This document shows, in pieces, positions 43,684-53,049 of a stretch of DNA of 64,000 nt. The DNA lies in NCBI GenBank assembly GCA_020631735.1, contig CM036191.1:43225309-43289308 (forward strand). The letters run 5' to 3'. Below the pieces are notes generated by a model. The model ran no database searches. It saw nothing but the letters and a program-made list of their open reading frames with translations, and was not told the DNA's origin. The stretch is from Saccharum officinarum. Lineage: Eukaryota; Streptophyta; Magnoliopsida; Poales; Poaceae. Position 1 is the stretch's first letter. Each line of letters begins with the position of its first letter. The position numbers and the translations under genes were made by a program.

Positions 43684-44094
43684 CTACTCTCTATACTCAT
43701 TTTTTAATACACTATAAATTTCTTCTTTTATAAACAAATAAAATTAACAAACTATAAAATTATCTACATCTCTAAACAATGATATTTTTAACCTTCTTTC
43801 ATGTAAATATGCAAGCTTAAAGTGATTTTGAGCTCAAATTGCTTACAAATGAAAAAAAAACCACAATAAAGAACCATAAATATATATAGTGAATAAAATG
43901 GCATAAGAAAATGGTAAAAAATGAGAGTATGAGATTGGTAACCTTTACAACTGAAGAATCGACGGAGGAATCGAAGAATGGATGGAGGAACAATGGAGGG
44001 AGGGAGGAAGCAAGAACACCAGTGAGCTTCAAAATGTGCTGAGCTCGGGCTCGGGGAGGAAGGAGGAGACGGCCGATTTATAAAGGGAGAACAT

Positions 44095-44370
44095 TTAGTC
44101 CCGGTTGATAGATCCAACCGGGACTAAAGGTAACTTTCCAACCCCGGGCGCAGCCACGGCCCGGGAGTAGACCTTTACTCCCGGTTGGAGCCACCAACCG
44201 GGAGTAAAAGTATACCTTTAGTCCCGGTTGGTGGCTCCAACCGGGACTAAAGGTCCCTGCCACCTCTGTCTGGCGCAGTAGCCGTTGGGCAGGGACCTTT
44301 AGTCCCGGTTGGAGCCACCAACCGGGACTAAAGGTATTTCTAGTCCCGGGGGCAAAAAATTCCGGGACTA
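44095..44370. repeat. Right subterminal repeats of the CACTA element
   Basis: At least six inverted units, alternately AGTCCCGGTTGG and CCAACCGGGACTAAAGG, with some ACTCCC variants at 44175-44210. Confidence 0.85.
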
Positions 44371-44643
44371 GAGCCCATTTTGGCCGAGGATCAAATGTCT
44401 GTTCTCTACTAGTGTTTCATTGTTTTGATTATTATTTTAAATTCTAATAATAATTTTCTTGGTAGGTTAACTCAGCTTGTGCTAACCCTGCCAGTTTTGA
44501 CAGCAACAACAGAGCGTGCCTTCTCTGCAATGAAACTTGCTAAAACAAGACTTCGAAATAAGATGGAAGATGGATTTCTAAGAAATTGCTTAATATATAA
44601 CTCATATTGGAAAGGAGATAGCAATGAAGTTTACAACAGATAA

Positions 44644-45344
44644 ACTTATTGATGACTTCGATACAATTCAGTCACGTCGATCGAGTACCATTCACTTGAA
44701 GCTTGTAAGTTCCTTTAATACTTTTTGTTTGTATAGATTTTTACATTATAGACTTTCTGCATGCGTAATTAACTGTATTAGTGATATATGTAATATATAG
44801 TTAATCCCTAAATATATTGGGATTTACATTATATTATACTATATGTATTTTGGTAGTACGCTCCCCGCCCCCTATATAAAATTCCTAGCTCCCCCCTGTT
44901 TCCACATGCATGGACAAGTGGCAGTAACAGACGTCTGAAGATGGTAGAGATGCTTAGTCACTGATTGTTGTATTGATCTTGCAAGTTCTTTAATTTGCCA
45001 AGGGAAGGATAAGCATGCCACGACCTTTTCACGCAGAAAACTTACTACAAGTTGGAGTTAAGAGGACCGAACTTATATTCTTTTCATAGTATTAGGATGT
45101 GTTGGGAGGACCTAGACAGCTAATATTTATTTTACCAGCAACAATGCACGAGGATCCAATCGTTGTGAAGAATCATGGGCAGCAAAATGAGGCCATCATC
45201 AAGGGCGGATTCCATCATTAGTATTTAATTGAGCCAGGTCGTTGTCGCAACCACATCGAGGCAAGCAAGATGTGCAAGTTGCAGCCTAAATTTTTTCTTT
45301 TCATCATCTTTGCCGCGCTATACCGTACCCATGCTAGAGTTCAG
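44644..45344. other. Downstream of the hAT transposase fragment, no gene seen
   Basis: A possible hAT terminus lies at 44880-44898 (AGCTCCCCCCTG). The rest is AT-rich intergenic DNA. No supported frame was found. Confidence 0.4.
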
Positions 45345-46251
45345 CAGGCCCGGTCCTGTCAATTTATGGGCCTGGAGCGAAGCTCCAAAGATGGGCCCTC
45401 TAATACAGCGGGGTCGTGAGCGCAGATGGCCGGAGATGGTTGGAAAGCTTCGACACGATGGACCTCGAAGGCAAATCGGCGCACGTATGCTTTTTTTTCC
45501 TGGGCGAAAGAAGCTTTTCTAATCATAAAGGACGAAAGAAGCTTTTTTTAATCTGCATGATCATTGACTTGAATTGAATTGAATAATCAGGAATACTACT
45601 ATATCAGCTTCATCATTTTTTATTTAGTTATACTCTCTATAAAAACAAATCAACAGAAACATTGTTTTATTTTCTGTATTTTCATATAAGCCTTGATAGG
45701 TGTAAAACTTTTACCCTAGTGTGGAATTGACACAATTAACTTGAGATTGTTTTTTGGGATTTATTGTGAACAGGAACTCCGTACAAAAATAGACTATGGT
45801 TTTGCTAAATGTATTTATCTAGAAAACATAAAGTATGCAACATGTGATTTACCACTTCTACTGTGTAGTTATAGTTAATTCAATGCTACTAAAATTTATT
45901 TCACCATTTTTGGGTTTTCTAGAATTTATTACGCAATTTTGAAATTTCAACCGTTTTGATCATTTTACAGGGAAAAGAAGAAAAGCTAAGAGGCACTTTG
46001 CATTAGGAACCTGAACTATTTCTAAATCAATCTAGTTATTTTCTATTTTTTCTTTCTCTCTAGTACTTTTTCAACTGGAGAAAAAGTTCAGCTCGGAGTG
46101 CGGCCTCTCGCCTCTCGTCTGCAACTCTGTAGCACGCGAGGGAGGGGTTCTAGCAGGTAGGGCATATGCCTACTTGCATATTTGGGGTTGGGCCCCTTGG
46201 CCTCATGGGCCCTGTGCGGGGGCACAGCTCGCACCCCCAGGGCCGGGCCTG
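45345..46251. mobile_element. Non-autonomous hAT element (907 bp)
   Basis: The left end CAGGCCCGGTCCTG and the reversed right end CAGGCCCGGCCCTG differ at one base. GAGTTCAG flanks both sides (45337-45344, 46252-46259), a perfect 8-bp duplication. The interior shows no transposase; it has AT-rich DNA plus GC-rich ends. Confidence 0.93.
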
Positions 46252-46259
46252 GAGTTCAG

Positions 46260-47218
46260 AACCAGCTGTTTCCTAAACTACAGGTGCAGGACCCGTGACA
46301 GGTGCACGTGGCAGCTTTAGGTGCATGCTGACCCGTGGTGCAGGCAGGTGCAGGTGCAGGTGGATGCTCTGGTGTGGTCATGAGACGTCACATCACCATA
46401 CATGGATTCCGAGCAATGGTTTGGGGGCAAGCCGCTTTTCAAGGAGAGAGGTCAGGGAGCTCATGGGCTGTGGCCTAGAGAGGCCTTGGGCCGTGCCATT
46501 TCAGCCGGTTCAGAGTACAAAAAGGAGAACACGTTGCAATGGAAAGGCATGAATCAATCAGAAGACAAATACTTCTTCTTCTTCCTCGGCAAGTCCTCAT
46601 CGGACTTTGTTCATCTTCCTTCTCTAGATTTTCCTGATCCCTGCTTGTATCTCTAGTCCTCCTCGATCCCCTTGCTTGCTTCCATTCCCTGAACTCTAAT
46701 TCCTCTCATATTGTATCGGATTACCTGTTATTGTCAGAGTTGTGAGAAGAGTGCTAACATAAACGAGGCCTGTGAATGTTGATGCGCCATCCTACACTCT
46801 AGTGTCGTCCAAGGCCCCTGGAACACCCGACCGCTGACCAGATAGACCATGGCAGGGGACACTCATAAACACGATACCATACCATATAGTATATAGCCAG
46901 GTTCACAAGCTTATTTTGCATACACATGCAGAATCTAACGAGCAAACACATGCAGTACTATGACATATATGATTACAGCAGGCAGGCAGATGTCTCGTAG
47001 CAGGAAATCTCCAAGTCGCCACCAGCAGCGTCGATCGTCCGTTTGATTGGTACGGTTGAACACCAACAGCGTCCTTTCCTGCCAAGAAAACAGAATCTGA
47101 CAAAGGGAGATGGAGTGGACGAACGCAATAAGCCAGTAAGGAACAGAAAGCGTGGTGAGCTGGTGATGAATTCAGATGCTTACAACAGAGTAGGAGTACA
47201 GCTGATAGCTAGGGCATG
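46260..47218. other. Intergenic, no gene seen
   Basis: GCAGGTGCAGGTG-type microsatellite text occurs at 46336-46360. The rest is ordinary. The part near 47200 may hold the 3' UTR of the ERF gene (minus strand). Confidence 0.4.
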
Positions 47219-48226
47219 TCAGAAAACAGAGCCATCGACGGGGAAGTCGTCGAAGCTCCACAGCCTGACGCCGTTCATGTCGGTGTTCACTTCCTGCTGC
47301 ACGGCCTCTGCGGCGAAAAGGCCGTCCAGGGAATCGAACTCGTACCTGCCCGAGTAGGTCATCTGGAGTAACATAAATGGATCCAACGCCAGCTCGTGAG
47401 CGAGCTCTAGCGCGGAGCCACCGCCACTGCCGGCGAAGGAGCTCTCCATGGCCGGCGGCGCGGCGGGGAAGGTCATGTCGAAGAAGCCGCCCACGTCGAA
47501 CGAGTCCATAGCTTCAGGCTTCACGGCAATCCCTTCCTGCGTCTGCTTCTCTCCCTCTCTCCTCAAAGAAGCAGATCGGGCTGTGCTGCAGCAGCAGGGT
47601 GCTGCGGTTTGGGCGCGGTTCGTGGGTTGCCGCGGCGTCGGCGCACACGCACTGGCTGCCGGGAAGTTGAGCTTCGCCTTGCTGCCGCGGAGGCGGCGAG
47701 CCTCGACGTCGTAGGCCCGGGCGGCGTCCTCGGCGGTGTTGAAGGTGCCGAGCCAGAGGCGGATGCCCTTGTGCGGGTCGCGGATCTCCGCCGCCCACTT
47801 GCCCCAGGGGCGCTGCCGGATGCCGCGGAAGGGGCGGCGGCCTCGCTTGTTCTGGCTCCCCGCCGCCCGCGCAGCGCGGCCGTCGTCGTGGCCTATAGTA
47901 CAGACAAGAGTTCTTGCCAACGTCATGCCCAAATCAACCCAAGGACGCGCGTGAACATTCTGTCCATACAGATACAACTTTTGCACCTTGACATGAAAGA
48001 GAAACGATCCATGTTGGTTACCTGGGGAGAAGGCGGATTTGGAGGAGAACACCATGTGTTCCTCGTCGTCTTCAAGCACGTCGGCGTCTTCATGGTGATG
48101 CCTCTTGTCCCTGCCGCTGCTGGCATTCTTGGGGCTCGCCGGCCAGAGGTGGCCTTCAGTCACCGGCTTCGAGGCCACGCGCCACGTCGGCGGGATCAGC
48201 TCTGTGAGGATGACGTCGCCGCACAT
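47219..48226 (-). CDS. ERF transcription factor, group VII type (N-degron), two exons
   Basis: Exon 48022-48226 reads [20 protein letters not shown] and contains EGHLWPAS. Exon 47219-47892 carries the AP2/ERF domain (about residues 88-147 of 292: [20 protein letters not shown], then [20 protein letters not shown]) and an acidic C-terminus ending [12 protein letters not shown]. The Met-Cys start and the N-terminal pattern match group VII ERFs, whose cysteine is oxidised in air and leads to degradation, so the factors are stable in low oxygen. The usual motif is MCGGAI; here Gly4 is Asp and Ala5 is Val. The 129-bp intron (donor 48021, acceptor 47893) contains no stop and is a multiple of three. 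The AP2 domain binds GCC-box-like DNA. No neighbouring gene is linked to it. Confidence 0.93.
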   Translation of the reverse strand: MCGDVILTELIPPTWRVASKPVTEGHLWPASPKNASSGRDKRHHHEDADVLEDDEEHMVFSSKSAFSPGNQHGSFLFHVKVQKLYLYGQNVHARPWVDLGMTLARTLVCTIGHDDGRAARAAGSQNKRGRRPFRGIRQRPWGKWAAEIRDPHKGIRLWLGTFNTAEDAARAYDVEARRLRGSKAKLNFPAASACAPTPRQPTNRAQTAAPCCCSTARSASLRREGEKQTQEGIAVKPEAMDSFDVGGFFDMTFPAAPPAMESSFAGSGGGSALELAHELALDPFMLLQMTYSGRYEFDSLDGLFAAEAVQQEVNTDMNGVRLWSFDDFPVDGSVF

Positions 48227-48293
48227 TGTTCCGTGTGTATTTTCTGAGAAAGTTTTTACTTGATACCAAGAAGGTTGCAGGCGGAGAGAGGAG

Positions 48294-48303
48294 ATTTATA
48301 AAT
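48294..48303 (-). promoter_or_regulatory. Probable TATA box of the ERF gene
   Basis: ATTTATAAAT is a palindrome giving TATAAAT on the minus strand, about 70 bases upstream of the ATG. The transcription start would fall near 48265. The next upstream sequence (48306) is the target duplication of a hAT MITE. Confidence 0.6.
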
Positions 48304-48313
48304 CAGCTAGGAC

Positions 48314-48750
48314 CAAGGTTTTTTTTTACCAGTAGGAAAAAAAATTCAGTCCCCGACGATAAATATGAAATTTCAGTAATATCGGGTCAAATTTAAATAA
48401 ATACAAATTGATTTTTTTAAAAAAATTGGTGTCATTTCACTAGAAAAACTCTCTAATCCATAATTCATCACAAATTTATATAACATCGACGAAATAACAC
48501 AATATATCACCACAGGCTGATGGTGGGTGAGCTGCATATGCTAGTGCCATCGAATGCGTGAATGAGAAAATTAAATAAATTTGAAGAAATTTAGGGCTTT
48601 GATAAGACTAGAGGATATGAAGGGTCATTTTAGTGTGGTTTGGCGTACTTTTGGAGCGGAAGATGAATTTAACCAAAAAAATTTGACCGACATAAATTTT
48701 TTTTGGACCCTAGCAAAAAAGGCGATATTTCGCTGAAATTATAAACCTTG
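48314..48750. mobile_element. hAT-type MITE (437 bp) in the ERF promoter
   Basis: The left end is CAAGGTTTTTTTTTACC and the right end, reversed, is CAAGGTTTATAATTTCAG. GCTAGGAC stands on both sides (48306-48313, 48751-48758), a perfect 8-bp duplication. The left copy is 3 bp from the putative TATA box of the ERF gene. The interior is AT-rich and has no ORF. Confidence 0.9.
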
Positions 48751-48794
48751 GCTAGGACGTTAGTCGATGACTTGGCATGGTGACTAGCAAGATA

Positions 48795-48930
48795 TGCCAC
48801 ATGCCACGTGCCTAGCGCAGCTTACTGGATGGCATGGTGCATTTTGCTGCCACGTGGTCAGCCACGTTGTGTTCCCTTTCGTTCTTACTGTGGTCAGCCA
48901 CGTTGATGCCACGTGGTCAGTCACATGTAG
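48795..48930 (-). promoter_or_regulatory. G-box cluster upstream of the ERF gene
   Basis: CACGTG occurs in GCCACGTGCC (48802), GCCACGTGG (48849) and GCCACGTGG (48908), with repeated GGTCAGCCACGTTG between. ACGT cores are bound by bZIP and bHLH factors (ABRE-type). The cluster now lies beyond the MITE, about 620 bp from the ATG. Confidence 0.5.
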
Positions 48931-48959
48931 TAGGAACTACTTTCGGATCTAGTAAGTCG

Positions 48960-49455
48960 CCCTGAAAATTATCTACAAATAACTATGAGACTTAGCCTTG
49001 TTAAAAACCATACATCATTCTTATTCAACTATAAGGGCCAACAGATTGCCGATGTCTGTTACAAAATCTGGTTTCGAGGCTTAGGACAAAAGCCATTTAG
49101 CCACAAGCCAAACATATTAGAGAAATTGGTGGGTGGTTGAATTCCAAATGTGATGCGCACTGTATTTCAAACAGTGTTCCAAAAATGGCAATTAAAGAAA
49201 CAAATGTTGAATAGCCTCAACAGCACTATAAAAACAACATTTGACACTTCCCTGTCAATTGCTTTTTGCTAAGTTGTCCTTAGAAAGTGTAACTTCCTGT
49301 TGTAAGTACCAAAGGAAAATCTTGATTTTGAGTGGTACTCTTAATTTCCAAAGTGGCCTTTTAATCGGGATGACTCCTTGCCTAATCATAGTCCTATACA
49401 TAGACCGGAAGGTGAATAAGCTATTCTTCTTTCTTACAAGTCTTACCAAGAGTTG
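48960..49455 (-). pseudogene. LINE fragment, zinc-binding region of the reverse transcriptase
   Basis: The minus strand reads FTFRSMYRTMIRQGVIPIKR, then LWKLRVPLKIKIFLWYLQQE and LSKDNLAKSN, the zf-RVT domain at the end of plant LINE ORF2. It continues with VKCCFYSAVEAIQHLF and stops. The RT core is absent. It is related to the LINE relic at 27060-28680. Confidence 0.8.
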
Positions 49456-49571
49456 AGATTTTCATTCACTAAACCCCTTCTAAATGATACTTGGTACAGT
49501 CCGTAGAACATTTGCAACCATACCATCCTTCTTCCTTACAGTTCTGTAAAATTACTTAAGCTAAGCATGTA

Positions 49572-49830
49572 CTTCCTCCGTATCGGATTTAGTAGTCGTT
49601 TTGGACAAGGTTTGGGTCAAACATTGGGAATATAAATCATCAATAACTTTTAAGTGATTGAGTTTGCAAATATAAAAATTATATGACTAGATTTGTCTTG
49701 AAAATACTTTCATAAAAGTATATATATATCACTTTTCCATAAATATTTTTTATAAAAACAAGAGGCCAAAGTTGTGTTTTGGAGACCATGTCGCTGTCCT
49801 AAACGACTTCTAAATCCGATACGGAGGGAG
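49572..49830. mobile_element. Stowaway-type MITE (259 bp)
   Basis: It runs from CTTCCTCCGTATCGGATTTA to AAATCCGATACGGAGGGAG with TA on both sides (49570-49571, 49831-49832). The terminal inverted repeat of about 20 bp is nearly perfect. Confidence 0.88.
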
Positions 49831-49832
49831 TA

Positions 49833-50984
49833 TTAGGTACCATTGCTGGTGACTTCAGCACTAATGTAGAATGGTTCTACTGCTCAGGCTCCTGCATTTG
49901 GAGGAGCATCTTTTATTGCTGTTTGTCAGTTTGTGCCACTTGTTCTCCAACTATCTAGGCAAGTGTCCCTTGGCTGCCGGACAAGAGCCCTGGCGAGTGC
50001 CGACCATCCAGAGCAACCTGTGACGGCCACCTTCCGCCCACTAGCCCGTGTCGTTGAGTACTGGAGCAATGATATCACGGTCACATGACGCCCACTAGCC
50101 ACACTAGGGGTGCCCATGGAAGGGCTGCACAGAGTGCCCGCAGCGGCGGCGCTAGGGCTGCGCTGCATGGAGCCACCGCCATCCATGGGCAGTTAAGGTT
50201 AGGATGCTAGCCTCGCGTGCGAACATCCAAGTTTCAGACTCGATTTCTGTATTAAGCAGACATGGCATTCTCGTCTATGTGCGTGTAACCCCACATGACA
50301 GTTCATATTATATGATGCCAAAATAGATGGTAGTGTCAGTTTGGGAACAAAAATTTCAAGTGGTACCAGACAAGGAAGATTTCAAGTCTAGTTGCTAAGT
50401 TGGGAAGAGCAAGTTTTTTTGGCACATAAGGAATTTTCTCATATGATTATCTGTTACCAAATCAATATCATATTAGAAGATATATATGTGAAATGCAAAT
50501 ATATACATATACAGATTTTAGGCACTAAACATGCATACCATTTGTTGATCAAAACCAAAAAAGTTTGGCATTTCCAAATACTAATAACAAGCCATAGTCT
50601 GGCTTCCTAGAATTAAAAAGTACAAGTTGGGTCAATTTCTTATCTAGATGAGTCATACCATTTACCAAAACCCGCATATAGATACTTGGCTGCTAGAAAC
50701 TTGTATAGCGTCGCCGATGTTTGGAACATCGTCCATGTATGTGGCTTTAGCCTAATCTTGTTAATTATTTGTTCTTGGTGTGGTTGGTAAACAGTAGATA
50801 AAACTAGCTTGTTGCACATTTTATTATACTGTGTATAGTACACCCAAACCTCCGCCGCTATCTATTTTGTTCCTCGTATTGCTAAGGATCAGACGACATC
50901 ATATAGCGCTGCTCTGCTTTGGGATAGGCCATTGGCTACTCATTAAAATTTGTTTACCTTAGATAGGAAAGCATATATAATTTA
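49833..50984. other. Intergenic, no gene seen
   Basis: Short frames on both strands (49926-50186, 50640-50843) were checked; none shows a family motif. 50200-50300 resembles repeat DNA. Confidence 0.35.
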
Positions 50985-51928
50985 CTCTACTACAAAAAAG
51001 ATTTACCGCGACCTTTTGAAAACACCCTCCGAGGCGGGTAGGAATTTCAACCACCTCAGTTAATGCCTGGCATTAACCGAGGCGGTTACAAAAACCGCCT
51101 TGCAAAATTGATTAACCAAGGCGGGCACCCTTAAAATGTCCACCGTGGTTAATATATATTAACTGAGGTGGGCATCCTAACGTAACCACCTCGGTAAATC
51201 ATTAACCAAAGCGGGCATTATAACTCCATCCGCCTCGATAAATTAGGCCCAGCTCGCCAGCCCAAGAGGCCCAGTTCTGAGGTCACATATATATACAAGA
51301 GACTAGGGTTTTCAGCCTCAGCCACACTCCTCTCCCTAAGCGGAACTTCCCTCCCTCTCACCTCGCGTAGCCGCACCCCTCTTTCACCTCGCGCAGGCAG
51401 TGGTGCCCCACCCCTCTCCCGGCGGCGCCCCACCTCCTCCTCCACAACTGTCAGCGGCGCGCGGGGCTTCTCCCGGCAGGCTGGCCATGGAGGGGTGCAC
51501 AGAGCAGGCACGGCGGCGGCCTCACCTCTCCCCCACCAACGACGGCGGTGGTTTTTCCCTCTCCCTCTCCCTCGAGCACCAGATCCGGCGGGTGGGTGGC
51601 GGATCCAGCGAGCTCCACCACCTCGAGCTCCAGATCCGGTGGGTGGGTGGCGGATCTGGCGACCTGCACCACCTGCCGGCGGTCCCGACGAGCGGCGGCG
51701 CGCACGGGCGGATGCTGCAGCCATGGATGGGCTCGGCGGGCCTATGGATGGGCTCGGCGGGCCTGTCCATGTATTTTTATTTTTTTGTTTTTTTATATTA
51801 TTAACTGAGGCGGGCATCAAACCGCCTCGAAAAAGGTCCGATTTACGTGACCTTTGATCCGAGGAGTTTTCGGTGCCCACCTTAGAAAATCGAAAATGCC
51901 CGCCTCGGTAAAGATTTATGTAGTAGTG
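50985..51928. mobile_element. Non-autonomous CACTA element (944 bp) with TTA target duplication
   Basis: The left end is CTCTACTACAAAAAAG (one base off CACTACTACAAAAAA) and the right end, reversed, CACTACTACATAAATC. TTA flanks both sides (50982-50984, 51929-51931). AACCGAGGCGG / CCGCCTCGGTTAAT subterminal repeats lie at both ends. The GC-rich middle (51330-51760) has overlapping frames on both strands and probably derives from captured DNA. There is no transposase. Confidence 0.88.
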
Positions 51929-51931
51929 TTA

Positions 51932-52634
51932 TACATATACTTTACACTCAAGAAGGGAAGGTTACCTCTTTGTCATTTGCTATGTCAACATAGCATTGCA
52001 ACGACCTGATGTGACTATGCAAGCATCACAAAACCAAAGCTAAAATCGTAGGACGTGTTTGTCTAGACTTGTTTTAAATTTTTTATTTACATTTGTGAGA
52101 ACGTCGCACACTTCGTTTTGTTTCTTTAGCATCTATATACCTTCCATTTCTTTCCCATTTCTCATATAAGGTTTAGCCAGTGGCGGAGCCAGAAACTTTA
52201 TGGAGCCTAGGCGTGATACAACACCATACTAATTGTGACAATCAACACATATAATGTATAATAACATATAAGCCAAATTGGATTACCACAATAATTTTAC
52301 ACTAAAATAGGAATCCAGTACATAACTTCATAGCGACTTAGAGAATGGAATATAAATAGATAAATTACATGGGATTTTTTTTGGTTAGGATCAAACTCAC
52401 TGGTGAAATTGTTTCATATGTCAGGATGGTTCCTTGCATCAACCAAAAAACAATCAAAATCACAAGAAATATGCATTTTTATTAGTGCACGGTCGTAAAT
52501 CATCCATCCAATTTGATCCATGCATATAAGAAAACTGAAATCTACATGGTATGCAAAACCTCCATCCCTCTACCATTTGCAATTTTTTGCTGCAAAGTGC
52601 AAACTCAGGAGCCTGGGGGTGGCAGCGTGGTAGC
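51932..52634. other. Intergenic with one hAT-like terminus
   Basis: CAGTGGCGGAGCCAG at 52178 is the common start of a hAT MITE in grasses, but the other end was not found. No gene was seen. Confidence 0.45.
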
Positions 52635-52929
52635 CACTACTACAGAATTGAATTTCCGCGGCGGGCGTTTTTTATTTTGTGCGGCGGTCAGAAGCGCCCT
52701 CCTCCAATGGAAGGCCACGATTAATTGTGGAATAACCGAGGCGGGTATACCGCCCGCCGCGGTTGCGGGCGATAAAAACGCCCGCCACGGTTAACTCATT
52801 AACCGCGTCAGGTACATAAAGAGGCCCGCCTCAGTTAATATTTTTAAAATAAAAAAATTCAGCAGATTCATTTTAATTTGAATTTGACAGATTTCACAGA
52901 TGAAACCAAGACATTCATATACACATCCA

Positions 52930-52993
52930 AACTTAACACACACACACACACACACTATATATATATATATAGTGTGTGTGTGTGTGTTAAGTT
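52930..52993. repeat. Dinucleotide palindrome (CA)n-(TA)n-(GT)n
   Basis: AACTTAAC, a CA run, a TA run, a GT run and GTTAAGTT form a fold-back whose arms are perfect apart from the left CA run being two units longer. Confidence 0.9.
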
Positions 52994-53049
52994 GAAACTA
53001 GCTAAGTCATATATACATGCAACTAACTCATGAAACTAAGTCATCAAAG

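Larger units (their letters stand above)
38879..44414 (-). mobile_element. Complete CACTA element (5536 bp) with TTT target duplication
   Basis: The left end is CACTAGTACAGAGACG and the right end, reversed, CACTAGTAGAGAACAG. TTT flanks both sides (38876-38878, 44415-44417). Subterminal repeats of CTTTAGTCCCGGTTGG / CCAACCGGGACTAAAG lie at both ends. The genes run on the minus strand: a GRF zinc-finger protein, a TNP2-type transposase with a deleted core, and a small two-exon ORF. The transposase is broken, so the element needs help to move. Confidence 0.93.
38693..44643 (+). pseudogene. hAT transposase C-terminus in two exons, intron invaded by a CACTA element
   Basis: Exon 38693-38843 encodes RDTLRHQLQHYELDLPTNPR and RFQNLTTIVDLCRRL; the exon at 44466-44643 encodes LTQLVLTLPVLTATTERAFS and AMKLAKTRLRNKMEDGFLRN, the hAT dimerisation domain. 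The donor (CAACAG|GTATGC) and acceptor (TTCTTGGTAG|GTTAAC) join in frame across a codon. The CACTA element 38879-44414 lies wholly within this intron. Upstream catalytic and zinc-finger (TTF type) parts were not found, so the gene is a fragment. A hAT-like end (reversed, CAGGGGGGAGC) at 44898 may be the element's terminus. The original function was DNA transposition. Confidence 0.8.

Noticed and set aside
47609..48247. Plus-strand frame opposite the ERF gene
   Set aside because: It is a shadow; the minus strand carries the AP2 domain and Met-Cys start.
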